A DNA stretch of 64,000 nucleotides from Quercus robur (taxonomy: Eukaryota > Streptophyta > Magnoliopsida > Fagales > Fagaceae): NCBI RefSeq assembly GCF_932294415.1, contig NC_065535.1, forward strand, positions 23,772,782 to 23,836,781, written 5' to 3'. Each line of letters opens with the position of its first letter. The first letter of the stretch is position 1. The position numbers and the translations under genes were made by a program. Under the pieces are notes generated by a model. It was not told the origin of the DNA. It made no database searches and saw only the letters and a list, made by a program, of their open reading frames with translations. Shown piece after piece: positions 31,486-42,500 of this stretch.

Positions 31486-32730
31486 TGCATAATGTGATTT
31501 TTCTGCATAATTATTTTTCTGCATAGTGTTATTTTTCTGCATAGTGTCATTTTTCTGCATAGTGTTATTGTTCTGCAGTGTTGTTTTTCTGCATACTGTG
31601 ATTTTTCTGCATAATGTGATTTTCTGCATAATGTGATTTTTCTGCATAATTATTTTTCTGCATAGTGTTATTTTTCTGCATAGTGTCATTTTCCTGCATA
31701 GTGTTATTGTTCTGCAGTGTTATTTTTCTGCATACTGTCATTTTTCTGCATAATGTGATTTTTCTGCATAATTATTTTTCTGCATAGTGTCATTTTTCTG
31801 CATAGTGTTATTGTTCTGCAGTGTTATTTTTCTGCATACTGTCATTTTTCTGCATAATGTGATTTTTCTGCATAATTATTTTTCTGCATAGTGTTATTTT
31901 TCTGCATAGTGTCATTTTTCTGCATAGTGTTATTGTTCTGCAGTGTTATTTTTCTGCATACTGTCATTTTTCTGCATAATGTGATTTTTCTGCATAATGT
32001 GATTTTTCTGCATAATTATTTTTCTGCATAGTGTTATTTTTCTGCATAGTATCATTTTTCTGCATAGTGTTATTGTTCTGCAGTGTTATTTTTCTGCATA
32101 ATGTGATTTTTCTGCATAATTATTTTTCTGCATAGTGTTATTTTTCTGCATAGTGTTATTGTTCTGCAGTGTTATTTTTCTGCATACTGTCATTTTTTTG
32201 CATAATGTGATTTTTCTGCATAATTATTTTTCTGCATAGTGTTATTTTTCTGCATAGTGTCATTTTTTTGCATAGTGTTATTGTTCTGCAGTGTTATTTT
32301 TCTGCATACTGTCATTTTTCTGCATAATGTGATTTTTCTGCATAATTATTTTTCTGCATAGTGTTATTTTTCTGCATAGTGTCATTTTTCTGCATAGTGT
32401 TATTGTTCTGCAGTGTTATTTTTCTGCATACTGTCATTTTTCTGCATAATGTGATTTTTCTGCATAATGTGATTTTTCTGCATAATTATTTTTCTGCATA
32501 GTGTTATTGTTCTGCAGTATTATTTTTCTGCATACTATCATTTTTCTGAATAATGTGATTTTTCTGCATAATTATTTTTCTGCATAGTATCATTTTTCTG
32601 CATACTGTTATTTTTCTGCATACTGTTATTTTTCTGCATAATTATTTTTCTGCGTAGTGTTATTTTTCTGCATAGTGTTATTTTTCTGCATAGTGTCACT
32701 TTTCTGCATAGTGCCATTTTTCTGCAGTGT
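31486..32730 (+). repeat. Minisatellite with higher-order structure, about 17.5-bp unit
   Basis: About 70 tandem copies of a unit TTTTTCTGCATAnTGTnA. A marker variant (gttctgcagtgtta) recurs at about 31570, 31709, 31813, 31936, 32076, 32162, 32283, 32405 and 32509. The spacings (86-140 bp) are close to multiples of the unit, so blocks of five to eight units were duplicated together. It lies between the convergent transposon genes, starting 260 bp after the ORF1 stop and ending 215 bp before the transposase stop. Confidence 0.95.
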
Positions 32731-32945
32731 TAAAAATGACCAATGAGCAGGATAGTATCTAGTGTAAGTTTACAACTAAACTTGAGTTGACAAACTTACC
32801 TAAGGGTTTGTCAACTTATATAGGGCTTTTTGTTGTCTCAATTTTTTGGAAACTTAGTAATATTAAACTTAGAAAATTTCAAATTCCAACGAAGGTTCAC
32901 ATTAAATAAAAGTAGTAATGCTTAGAAATTTAGAATTACAAATTC

Positions 32946-34252
32946 CTACGACTGGCCTTGTAGTTGCCATAGATGCTCAACGAGATCTGCTTGAAGTTGA
33001 GAATGAATTCCTCTATCTCTAATGGAATTATGACGTTCAATGAACTGCATAAGGTTACAAGTGGGATTATGTGACACCGGTTCGGGTCCATTATCGTTGA
33101 TTTGATCATAATCAAAGTCATTTGCTCCAAGGTAAGTATGTCGTTCATTTTCAACGATCATATTATGCAATATTATACATGCTATCATAATGTCCTTAAG
33201 CGTTTCAAGATGGAAAAAACGTGCAGGCCCACGCACAATTGCAAATCGCGCTTGAAGTACTCCAAATGCACGTTCGACATCCTTCCTGACCGCCTCTTGT
33301 GCAGAAGCAAAATGTTGTCTTTTACGGTCTTGTGGTGCTGGAATTGTTTTGACAAATGTTGCCCATGATGGATATATACCATCTGCAAGATAGTACCCCA
33401 TCGAATAGTTATTACCATTTATCGAGTAATTAACTGGAGGAGCACGCCCTTCAGCAAGCTCAGAAAATACAGAAGACCGCTCTAGGACATTGATGTCATT
33501 GTGAGACCCCGGTAACCAAAAAATGCATGCCATATCCAAAGGTCATATGACGCTACGATTTCCAAAATTATCGTTGGATCACGTGTATGACCAATATATT
33601 GACCTTTCCACTTACTTGGACAATTCTTCCATTTCCAATGCATGCAGTCGATGCTCCCTAGCATTCCTGGAAATCCACGATGTTGGCCAACTGCTAATAA
33701 CCTTGCAATGTCATTGTTGTTTGGTGACCTCAAGTACTCTTCAGAAAAGATTGAAACTACCGCTTTAACAAATTTTTTTAAGCTTTTTATTGTAGTGGTT
33801 TCTCCAATCCTTATGTATTCATCCATGAAATCAGCCGACACTCCATAAGTAAGCATTCTGATTGCAGCGGTCATCTTTTGAAGGGAAGACAACCCGAGTG
33901 TGTTAGCCGCATTTCTTTTTTGAACAAAGTATGGTTCAGTAGCTTCAACTCTTGAATGGATACGTAGAAAAAGAGAACGACTCATTCGAAACCTCCTTCG
34001 AAATACATTAGGAGGATACACTGGTGTTTCAGCAAAATAATCATGGAAAAGCCTATCATGACCTTGCAAAGGATTACGCCAGATAAACCTGCGAGGTTGA
34101 ACTGAATGACGACGTGATGTTGATGCTCCTTCATTCTTTAATTCTTCTATGGCAATAGCTAGAGTAAGTTCCGTCTCATCATCATCAGAAGATGAGTCAA
34201 ATGGAGGCTCATCATTTGGAAAAATAAAATCAATGTCATAATGGAAATCCAT
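32946..34252 (-). pseudogene. Harbinger DDE transposase (HARBI1/Plant_tran), one-base frameshift
   Basis: The protein begins MDFHYDID at 34252. It has an acidic start (DSSSDDDE), a basic QPRRFIWR segment, and the catalytic core. The first catalytic aspartate is D202 (GSIDCMHWKWKNC). The second lies in SHNDINVL and the glutamate in RKDVERAFGVLQARF, both after the break. Near 33510 the frame shifts. GGT-TAC-CGG stands where the family reads GGT-TTA-CCG, so one T is missing and the second half lies in another frame, ending at 32946. Apart from this I see no other damage. The enzyme would cut and rejoin DNA at the element's ends. The frame before the break stops soon after, so only the N-terminal half could be made. 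Confidence 0.9.
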
Positions 34253-34339
34253 TAAGAGAGAACAAAAACCGAATGGAATAGATAATTTTGTAGAAGTGGG
34301 TGGAAATTAGAGAGAAAATGGTCATATTTATAGAGCAAG

Positions 34340-34860
34340 AATGTGACTTGAGTTTGAATTTCAAAAATTTGACCTTTAGGTTTGAATTTACCATTGGGTT
34401 TAAAGTTAAAAAATATGACTTTTAGGTTTGAATTTACCATTGGGTTTAAAGTTAAAAAATATGACCTTTAGGTTTGAATTTACAATTTGGTTTAAAGTTA
34501 AAAAAAATATGACCTTTAGGTTTGAATATATCATTTGGTTTAAAGTTAAAAAAAAAAAAAAAAGACCTTTAGGTTTGAATATATCATTGGGTTTAAAGTT
34601 AAAAAAAATATGATCTTTAGGTTTGAATTTACCATTGGGTTTAAAGTTAAAAAATATGACCTTTAGGTTTGAATTTATCATTGGGTTTAAAGTTTAAAAA
34701 AATATGATCTTTAGGTTTGAATTTACCATTGGGTTTAAAGTTTAAAAAAAAAAAAAATGACCTTTAGGTTTGAATTACCACTGGATTTAAAATTAAAAAA
34801 ATATGACATTTATGTTTGAATTTACCATTGGGTTTAAAGTTAGGTTTGAATTTACCGTTT
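34340..34860 (-). repeat. Minisatellite, about 46-bp unit, upstream of transposase
   Basis: About eleven diverged copies of 'atgacctttaggtttgaatt' plus 'taccattgggtttaaagtt' with A-runs of changing length. It lies 90 bp upstream of the transposase start, so it sits in the promoter region. The translated open frames in it are repeat shadows. Confidence 0.9.
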
Positions 34861-34944
34861 GAATTTCAAAATTATGACCGGTGGATATAACAATAAAAAT
34901 TATGACCGTTGGGTAAAAAAAAGTGTAACAGAGGGTTAACGGTG

Positions 34945-34951
34945 TTTTAAG

Positions 34952-34990
<39 letters not shown>
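34945..34990. repeat. Long poly-T run
   Basis: An almost uninterrupted run of about 33 T at 34957-34989, beside the right arm of the outer TIR element. It could mark a LINE/SINE 3' end on the minus strand, but no body was recognised. Confidence 0.6.
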
Positions 34991-35318
34991 TCTTTTAAGG
35001 GCTAAATTGGTCATTTTAAAATATCTTGGACCTAACTGTCATTCATCCAAACCTCAAGAATGTTTGCTGGAATTTACCCTAAAAAAAACACCAACAAATA
35101 AAAGCCCAAGGCATGTTTTTCAAATATCAACAGATGGCCCAACCCGTTTTTAGCCCAACAGGGTTTAACGTTATAAAGTGACTTGGTTTGGTTCTCCAGT
35201 AACACAGTTCAACTCCAGCATCTCTCCCTGAAATTCTCTCTTTGTAACAGTAATTAGAAGAACTCCCTCACTCTCTCATTTTGAAGTATTTACTAAAGCA
35301 ATAGTCTGGGAACCGTAA

Positions 35319-37499
35319 ATGTCCACTAAGCGAGCTGCAATTCTCACAAACACAGCACTATCCAAGGTATGTTCTTCACTCAACTCCTCAAATTCAAGAA
35401 AAACCCTCACCTTCCTCAAGAATCTTAGCACTGCCGCTCAAAGATTAGATTTTGAAAACACCAATGGGTCTCAGTGCCAAGTAGATGATTATTTAGAATA
35501 TCAACAAAAACATAGTGAGAGCCAAAACCCTGCAGATTTTCATCACAAATCAAACCCCAATGAGGGTTATAGAGAAAGCAATACAAACGATTTTGTAAGT
35601 TACCCAGTTGGGCAAAATGGGAGTTTTAGTGGGTTTAATGAGCAAAATGAGTTTTACCATAATTCTAGTGGGGTTTATAGGGAGAGCTTTAGAAGTACAT
35701 ATCTGAAGAAGCCAGCTGGGCAAAATGGAAATTTTAGAGGAAATTGTGGTCAAAATGTTGGGCAGGTGCAGCAGAACCTAACTGGGATTCATACTAATAA
35801 TTTAACAAGTTTGGAGCAGAATTCAAGTGGGTTTTATAGGGAAAGCACAAGGGATGGATTTCAGAATCACTCAGTTCAGCAAAATGGGAATTTTGGTGGG
35901 AATTATGGGTATAACAATGGAGAGTTCTTGCAGAACCATAATGTATATGGGGGAAATGGACATATACAAAATTCATGTGGGTCGTCCCACAAGGGTGCTA
36001 GTGAAGTGAGGCAGAACCCATATGGGTTTGATTCCCAAGGCCTTTCAGAATCTCAGGGAAGCCTAAATGGGAACTACAGACAAAACTGTGGGCAAACTCA
36101 GCAAGCCCCAGGTGATCATAACTTGGGCAATGTTGGAATGTTTCAGCATAGCCGAAGCTCTGGACAGTATCAGCAGAACCAACATGTCGTACAATATCCG
36201 CCAAACTTGAATACTTTTCGGGGTATGACAGAGGGTTCTCAATTATCAAATAATCCAAAACAAGAGGGGAAATTTTCAGAGACACCTGAGAGTCACCAAT
36301 ATCCTGGTACTCTTGAGGAGCTAGATGGTTTTTGCAATGAGGGGAAAGTGAAGGAAGCTGTGGAAGTTTTAGGGTTGTTAGTTAAGCAATGTCAACCTGT
36401 GGATTTGCCCCGATATTTTCAGTTAATGTGGGAGTGTGGTGAGGCTCAATCTCTGCAGGAAGCAAAATCTGTTCATGAACACATCATAAGATCACTCTCA
36501 CCACTAGAAGTGAGTACCTATAACAGAATCATAGAGATGTATGGGAAATGTGGTTCTATGGATGATGCGTTCATGGTGTTTAATGCAATGCCAACCTGCA
36601 ATTTGACGTCGTGGGACACTATGATGACATGGCTTGCTAAGAATGGTCTTGGGGAGGATGCCATTAATTTGTTCACTCAGTTCAAGAAAACAGGAATGAA
36701 GCCTGATGGTCGAATGTTGATTGGTGTTTTATCTGCTTGTAGTGTTTTGGGAGACATTGATGAGGGAATGTTGCACTTTGAATCAATGATCAAGGATTAT
36801 GGCATAGCCCCATCCATGGATCATTATGTGAAGGTAATAGACATGCTAGGAAGTACAGGATATCTGGATGAAGCTTTTGAGTTCATAGAAAAGATGCCAT
36901 TGGAGCCAAGTGTTAATATATGGGAAACCTTGATGGATCTCTGCAGAGTTCATGGGCACATGGAGCTTGGTGATCGCTGTGCTGAGCTTGTTGAGCAGCT
37001 GGACCCCGCACGCATGAATGAGCAAACGAAGGATGGCCTTCTACCTGTAAAACCTTCAGACCTTGCAAAACAGAAAGAGAAGAAGAAACTAGCAAGTCAA
37101 AGTCTTTTAGAAGTTAGGAGCCGGGTCCATGAATATCGAGCGGGAGATAGATCTCATCCTAACACTGATAAGCTCTATGCAGAACTTAGGCATTTAAGGG
37201 AACAAATGAAGGAGGCTGGTTACATACCAGAGACTAGATTTGTGTTGCATGACATAGACCATGAATCCAAGGAGGAAGCTCTTCTTGCTCATAGTGAGAG
37301 ACTTGCTATTGCCGATGGTCTCCTTAACAGTCCAGTTCGTTCACCCATTAGGATAATCAAGAATCTTCGTGTTTGTGGTGATTGCCATACAGCACTAAAG
37401 GTCATCTCAAAGATCGTTGGCAGAGAATTGATCATACGAGATGCTAAGAGGTTCCACCATTTCAAAGATGGGTTGTGCTCTTGCCGGGATTATTGGTGA
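35319..37499 (+). CDS. DYW-type PPR RNA-editing protein (MEF8/MEF8S-like)
   Basis: One uninterrupted frame of 726 residues. The start (MSTKRAAILTNTALSKVC) is basic and Ser/Thr-rich, as in an organelle-targeting peptide, probably mitochondrial. Residues about 60-325 are rich in Asn, Gln and Gly with repeated phrases (QNGNF, SSGFYRES). A short PPR tract follows (about 330-560; TYNRIIEMYGKCGSMDDAFMVF, SWDTMMTWLAKNGLGEDAINLF). Last is a DYW deaminase domain with the zinc site H658, E660 (HSERLA), C686 and C689 (CGDC), ending in the exact residues DYW. The family edits C to U in organelle RNA. The low number of repeats and the Q/N-rich front resemble Arabidopsis MEF8 and its paralogue; DYW2 is another candidate. 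No damage seen. It sits only about 230 bp from the transposon arm. Confidence 0.93.
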   Translation: MSTKRAAILTNTALSKVCSSLNSSNSRKTLTFLKNLSTAAQRLDFENTNGSQCQVDDYLEYQQKHSESQNPADFHHKSNPNEGYRESNTNDFVSYPVGQNGSFSGFNEQNEFYHNSSGVYRESFRSTYLKKPAGQNGNFRGNCGQNVGQVQQNLTGIHTNNLTSLEQNSSGFYRESTRDGFQNHSVQQNGNFGGNYGYNNGEFLQNHNVYGGNGHIQNSCGSSHKGASEVRQNPYGFDSQGLSESQGSLNGNYRQNCGQTQQAPGDHNLGNVGMFQHSRSSGQYQQNQHVVQYPPNLNTFRGMTEGSQLSNNPKQEGKFSETPESHQYPGTLEELDGFCNEGKVKEAVEVLGLLVKQCQPVDLPRYFQLMWECGEAQSLQEAKSVHEHIIRSLSPLEVSTYNRIIEMYGKCGSMDDAFMVFNAMPTCNLTSWDTMMTWLAKNGLGEDAINLFTQFKKTGMKPDGRMLIGVLSACSVLGDIDEGMLHFESMIKDYGIAPSMDHYVKVIDMLGSTGYLDEAFEFIEKMPLEPSVNIWETLMDLCRVHGHMELGDRCAELVEQLDPARMNEQTKDGLLPVKPSDLAKQKEKKKLASQSLLEVRSRVHEYRAGDRSHPNTDKLYAELRHLREQMKEAGYIPETRFVLHDIDHESKEEALLAHSERLAIADGLLNSPVRSPIRIIKNLRVCGDCHTALKVISKIVGRELIIRDAKRFHHFKDGLCSCRDYW

Positions 37500-39638
37500 A
37501 AAAAGAAACTTGAGGTACTATTCTATTTTACATTAAAAATTAATAATAATAAGTTTGAAAAATATATATTTTTGGGTCTCTATTGTTTGTGGATTTTATG
37601 TTTGAATATGGTATATTCTTGTTAAGCATGTTAGCAATGTTGACTCTTATGATGTGACGTTATCTGAATTCTATTTTTGCTTTCTGTTTCCTGTTGAGAT
37701 GGGATGATTGGTAAACAATAATCTAGTTGGATATTTACATCTTCAGCTCTAGTTTTTTACAGCCTCTATATGATTTATGTTTTATCATCAAATAGACAAA
37801 TCTGAGTAGAGGACATATTAAAGTGTTGAAGGTATATAGCCCATGCCTGTGTGAAATCATAATCTTTTAGTGTTTGCTGTTAGTGGTGAGGTTTGAGGTG
37901 CACGTGTTATGCATGTCTAATGCCAATGGGAAGTGCTATAATTTTGCAGCAAGCTTTTACATATTTGGAAATCATAATTTAAATTGGATGTGACATATTT
38001 TACAGGTAATATTGGAGGGTAGTTTCAAGACTGTTAATTTGGATAATTGACATGCATGGGTTGGTTGTAACACGTATTCATTTGATTATCCAACTTGCCC
38101 TAACTGCATTCTACACTTGTGAAGAATCTCATATTTATGCTGTCATTGCTGTGGTCAAATAACTATAGGCACCATGCTGCATCTGTTATTAGACTTAACT
38201 AGGACTCAGATTGATATAATTTTCGCTAGCTCCTTATCCATGCAAGGCATGGGATTGAAAATGAATTAAAAGTGATGATTTAAAAATTGCTATTAAATTT
38301 GAAACATTAATTTTTAAAAGTTACTTTCAATGTATTCATTACCAAGATGTCCCCCCACCACCCCCCCCTTTTTCATCCCATTACTGCTATATTATGGCAT
38401 GGCCAAGCTTGACGTGGCCATTTTGCCAAAAATGTCACTGTGGGGCATGATTGCTTTTGAACACATGAAAGACTACTTGCATACAAATTTATTTAGATAA
38501 TTTTCATTATAGATATTGCAATTCATTGTTTATCCACATTCTTCAGCTGATAATTTTATCAACTAAAACAAGCCCAAACAATGTTCAAATAGTAGTATTA
38601 TTAAAAAAGAAAAAGAAAAAAAGAACAGAAGTTGCCAAGAAGAACCTAATGCTGAAACTTTATGTTCAAAATGAATAAATGACTACAAAAGATGGCAATA
38701 CGTTGGATGTTGGAATATCTTTTGACTTGCAAGTTCCCCTCATTTTGGGGTATCAAAGAAGTTAAGGAATCTTTGAACATTGAATGCAGTTCGATTTATA
38801 TGTCAGAGGCCTAGCCACTAGATCATTTGAGCAACATGAATTGTAGACCTTATAGCTCTTTGATGACTTATTGCCTCCAATTAAAGGCTTTAATAATCTA
38901 TGTATGAGAAAAGAACTCTAACTGAGGGATTTTAGAGTTACGTTATTTCCTAGATTGGAATGAGAATCAATTGAGGCCGTGAACATCTCAATATTTATAG
39001 GATTGGAACACTAATGAGTCTGGCTCAAATGTCACTTCCTCCTTCCATAATAGTGAAATGGGGAAGTGAGATTGTGGATTTGGACGTGTATGACTTACGA
39101 TAAAAAATTATTGTAGAATTGGAATTTTAGTTATATTTTTAAATCTTTAGTTTATTTTTGTTGTCTAGGGAATTAACAAAAAATGAGATGGACAGTGAGA
39201 TTGTGGGTTTGAAATCCATTGGATGCGCAAATAACTTACCAATAAAGAATTATTTTGTTGAATTGGAATTTTAGTTTGATTTTATTATTATTTTTTTTTT
39301 CATATGAAGATGCAATTTTTCAAAACACAGTTTTAATGGATGCTAGTTGCAGGGACATATCCTGTCTCTAATTTTTTGAAATTTAAAGATCATTGTAATC
39401 TTAGAACTTAAATGCTATTCATCTAGTATACCTCCTTTGTACTTGATTCATTATTTTTGTTGATCAATATAATTTATTATTTATTTTTTGTATTTTCAGG
39501 GAATCAACTTTTTGCAAAAATTACGGGTAAAGTTGCCTACTAACCACTTCTCCTAGACCTCATAGAAGCGAGAAGCCTTATGCATTTGGTATGACATTTT
39601 CTTTTTTCTCTTTTCTGTTATTTTGATTTCACCTTTGG

Positions 39639-39688
<50 letters not shown>

Positions 39689-39695
39689 TTGGCCT

Positions 39696-39726
<31 letters not shown>

Positions 39727-39740
39727 TTATTGTTATTTAA

Positions 39741-39771
<31 letters not shown>

Positions 39772-40540
39772 TTTAGGGGGGAGGGGTGCTGGCCCTGCTG
39801 GGTTTGTAAGATGGAATTAGCTCAATCTCATATTCTCATGTTTGAGTCAGGTCATGCAGGTCTTGCTGTAGAGATTTCAAGGAAAAGCCATGGTGCATAC
39901 TCACAGGAAACTAGTGAAGAAAAACAAACACAACTTGCTTAGAGAACTCAAAAAGTCAGCGACTAATCACTGCCCGTGATGGATGATTTTTTACTATTAT
40001 CAGTGTCTTGGCTCCGTGAAGGTATGATGAGGCAAACAATTGGAAAGTGGTGCACTCTCAGCCACACTGAAGCATTATTCTTTCTAGTCCTCTGAGATAA
40101 ATTTTCTGCTGTCTATGTGAACTAGCAGTAGCCATCTATATATTGTTAAAACATCAAGTTCAAATCCCCACTTATCCAAAAAAAAAAAAACAAGTTCAAT
40201 CCACAATTTTGATGGTAAAGGTTGGTTGTCAACCATTATTATAGTTCTTCATGATCACAATCTTTTTTACTTTTGCAATGTGTGGGTTCTTCAATTAATT
40301 GGTTTAAAACCAGCAATTAGGCTATCTGCCTAAATGCAGGACTAGAAAATCTAGTATTGGTGTCAATAGGGATTTGCGACTGGCAGAAAGTGAAGGCTGG
40401 AAACAACTATACCACAGCTTGGGATGAGAGGGTAGTCTGCATAGCAGGACCTGTCTGATGAAACCTGACTTGCTGCTGGTTTGGGTTGTACTTGTATGTT
40501 GTGTCACAAAGATTAGTTGGGCTTAATAAATTATATCAAT
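37500..40540. other. PPR gene 3' region and non-coding spacer
   Basis: Possible 3' UTR with an intron: a splice-acceptor-like 'ttttcag' precedes 39501. No other coding region is supported. A C-run lies at 38350-38370. Confidence 0.4.
39640..39774. repeat. Compound microsatellite (AT)n-(TTC)n-(AT)n
   Basis: An (AT) run of about 45 bp, then a (TTC) run of about 28 bp (39697-39725), then a second (AT) run and a T-run to 39774. Confidence 0.95.
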
Positions 40541-40599
40541 TTTTATCAATAAAACTGCAAAAAATTTTATTAAAATTTTATTAATATTATTTTATTGGT

Positions 40600-40800
40600 C
40601 ATGCCAGCGTCTAACATGCTAATGGTGCATTTTGTTTGCTACATAGGCAATTTCTGTTAGTGAGATGATAGTAGGGATTAAAATGAGAACGCTTTTTTTA
40701 ATTTCAGGGATTGAATCTGGTAAAAAAAAAAAAAAAAGTAGGGACCAAAACGATAATCAGCCCAAAATGTAGAGAACAAAAATATATTTTTGCCTTAATA
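40600..40800. mobile_element. Remnant arm of a long-TIR element
   Basis: 'gcaatttctgttagtgag', 'tagggattaaaatgag' and 'gtagggaccaaaa' with 'cccaaaatgtagagaac...tttttgcc' follow the order of the right arm at 26400-26612. Only one arm is present. Confidence 0.5.
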
Positions 40801-42349
40801 AATAAGAGGTAGGTTTAAAAACAAATACTTGTTCTGATGCTATATCATTTTTGATCTCCATAGCATACAAAGAATATCCACACATCTATTTTTAGTTGTT
40901 TTGATGTTAATAATTTCTGATATCTAACACATGCAAAACGTGTTCACAACTTCAAGTGCTTGTTTGTTTCAGCTTTCCTAACCCAAAAAGCCCATTTTGA
41001 AACTACAAATATAATATAGGTGTTTGGTTAGGTATAAAAAGCAACTTTTTGGAAAAAGTTGCGTTTTGGGTTTGTGAAAAGCACGCGCATTCGCAGAATG
41101 GAGCTGTGAGGTGCATTTTGGAAAAGCCCGTGCGCGTTGATTTATATATCCGTTGGACTTTGTGTGCTATTACCAAATTGCCCTTCACATTTTACTGAAA
41201 ATCTAACTTTACCCTTTGATAAATCAGAAAATGTTCTCAGTTCTCACGCCAGATTCCTCACTCCCCTCATCTCTCTGCTCTGCCCTTTGCCCTGAAACTC
41301 ACTCATGCCATTCTCTCTTCTCTCTGCTCTGCCCTCTCCATGCTGCTACAAGCCTCTCCGTGGTAAAAGTTTCTCTTGCCTTTGTCATCCGTTGAATCTT
41401 CTTCCTTTTCTTCTTCTTTCTTCATCTTCTTCAACGTGCATTCCTCCGTATTTTATTTTATTTTTTAATTTTATTTATGTCTAATCTGATCTGAGAAATA
41501 CATTTTCAAGGTAGAGTTTTGATCAACAAAATACTAAACAACACTGATTTGCTACCAAAAACCACTAAGTACCACCAGAGATTTTGAAATAGTTGTTGAA
41601 AAATTTGTAGATATGCGCATGCTTTATTTGTTCTTGCTAATGATTTATTTGTTCTCTTTTGGGTACTGAAAAAATTTGTGGGTACATGCTTTGTATTTTT
41701 TTTTTTCTTTTGTGGATGCTCTGTCTTTCTAAGTTATGTGATATTTCCATGTTCAAGTCATCTTTTAATTTATGACAAAAAATCGTCCAACCCCCTTTTC
41801 TCTGTTTAAGTCACTTTGGATTGAGATCTGATTTTTTAAGTTTAGCATGATTTGGGTCTTCTTTGGAATTGGGTATTTTAGTTTTCGTTTCAGGTTTGAC
41901 TTCTTTGGAATTGGAATTAGGTATTTTAGTTCCTCTAGGGCAGTACAGATGGTAAGGTACCTTATAAATTAAGAGAACTTGTAATAGGGAACTTTATAAA
42001 GCATTCCTTTTCCTGAAGTTAACTTGATAGACATACAAGGATTTTAGTTCATCAACTTCCTTGAACTTTCTTATGTTTAGATTGAGGCAACATGATAGTT
42101 TTTTGAACAATATATTCTCTGTGCTAGATTGAGGCAGCTCCACCTTTAAGTTATTTGCAGAAAATACAGTTGTCAATGAACTATTCAAAACCAGTGGGCT
42201 GTAGTTGTAAACTTGAAGACAAAGGAAATAACAAAATATTTGTTCTGGTAATTAGAATATGTGTCAAAGATGTGCCATGGAGCCTATATGTTTTTATATT
42301 GAGGATGCAAATACATGTTAGTGTGTCACATCTTAATGTTAGGAGTGTG

Positions 42350-42500
42350 TAGGGGTATATGTGTGTGGGCTGCTGATGGGGAGTGCGTATGATGTTGATG
42401 AGGCATGTGTATGGGTGTGCATGGGCTGCTGATTTGGGGTGCGTCTGCTGCTGATGGGGGCATGTGTGTGCAGTTGATGAGGTGTGCATGTGCTAGTGCA
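42350..42500 (+). repeat. Irregular GT/GCTGCTGATG repeats
   Basis: The words 'gggctgctgatgggg', 'gttgatgaggcatgtgtatg' and 'tgctgctgatgggggcatg' recur with variation. The minus-strand frames rich in His, Thr and Pro across it are products of the repeat. Confidence 0.6.

Larger units (their letters stand above)
26686..34900. mobile_element. PIF/Harbinger transposon, about 8.2 kb, near-autonomous
   Basis: The left terminus GAGCATTCACATTAG follows TTA, the usual 3-bp target of this superfamily. The element carries the diagnostic pair: a Myb/SANT-like ORF1 (30082-31223, +) and a convergent DDE transposase (34252-32946, -). The two meet over a large minisatellite. I found no matching right terminus (complement of GAGCATTC), so the right limit is approximate; it may be lost or hidden beyond the minisatellite at 34340-34860. 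Confidence 0.75.
26638..35085. mobile_element. Arms of a TIR element that flank the Harbinger transposon
   Basis: The left arm (26638-26685, ggggtaaatttcc...gaggtttgggttaatcacagtta) is matched by an inverted right arm (about 35033-35085, taactgtcattcatccaaacctc...ggaatttaccct). The right arm continues inward with 'ggtccaagatattttaaaatgacc' on the minus strand, but the left arm breaks off at its TTA. This fits a smaller element opened by insertion of the Harbinger element at TTA. Confidence 0.5.

Noticed and set aside
31486..32730. CRISPR-like array
   Set aside because: Regular short repeats, but there are no unique spacers; the units are directly adjacent variants of one 17-18-bp sequence, in plant DNA.
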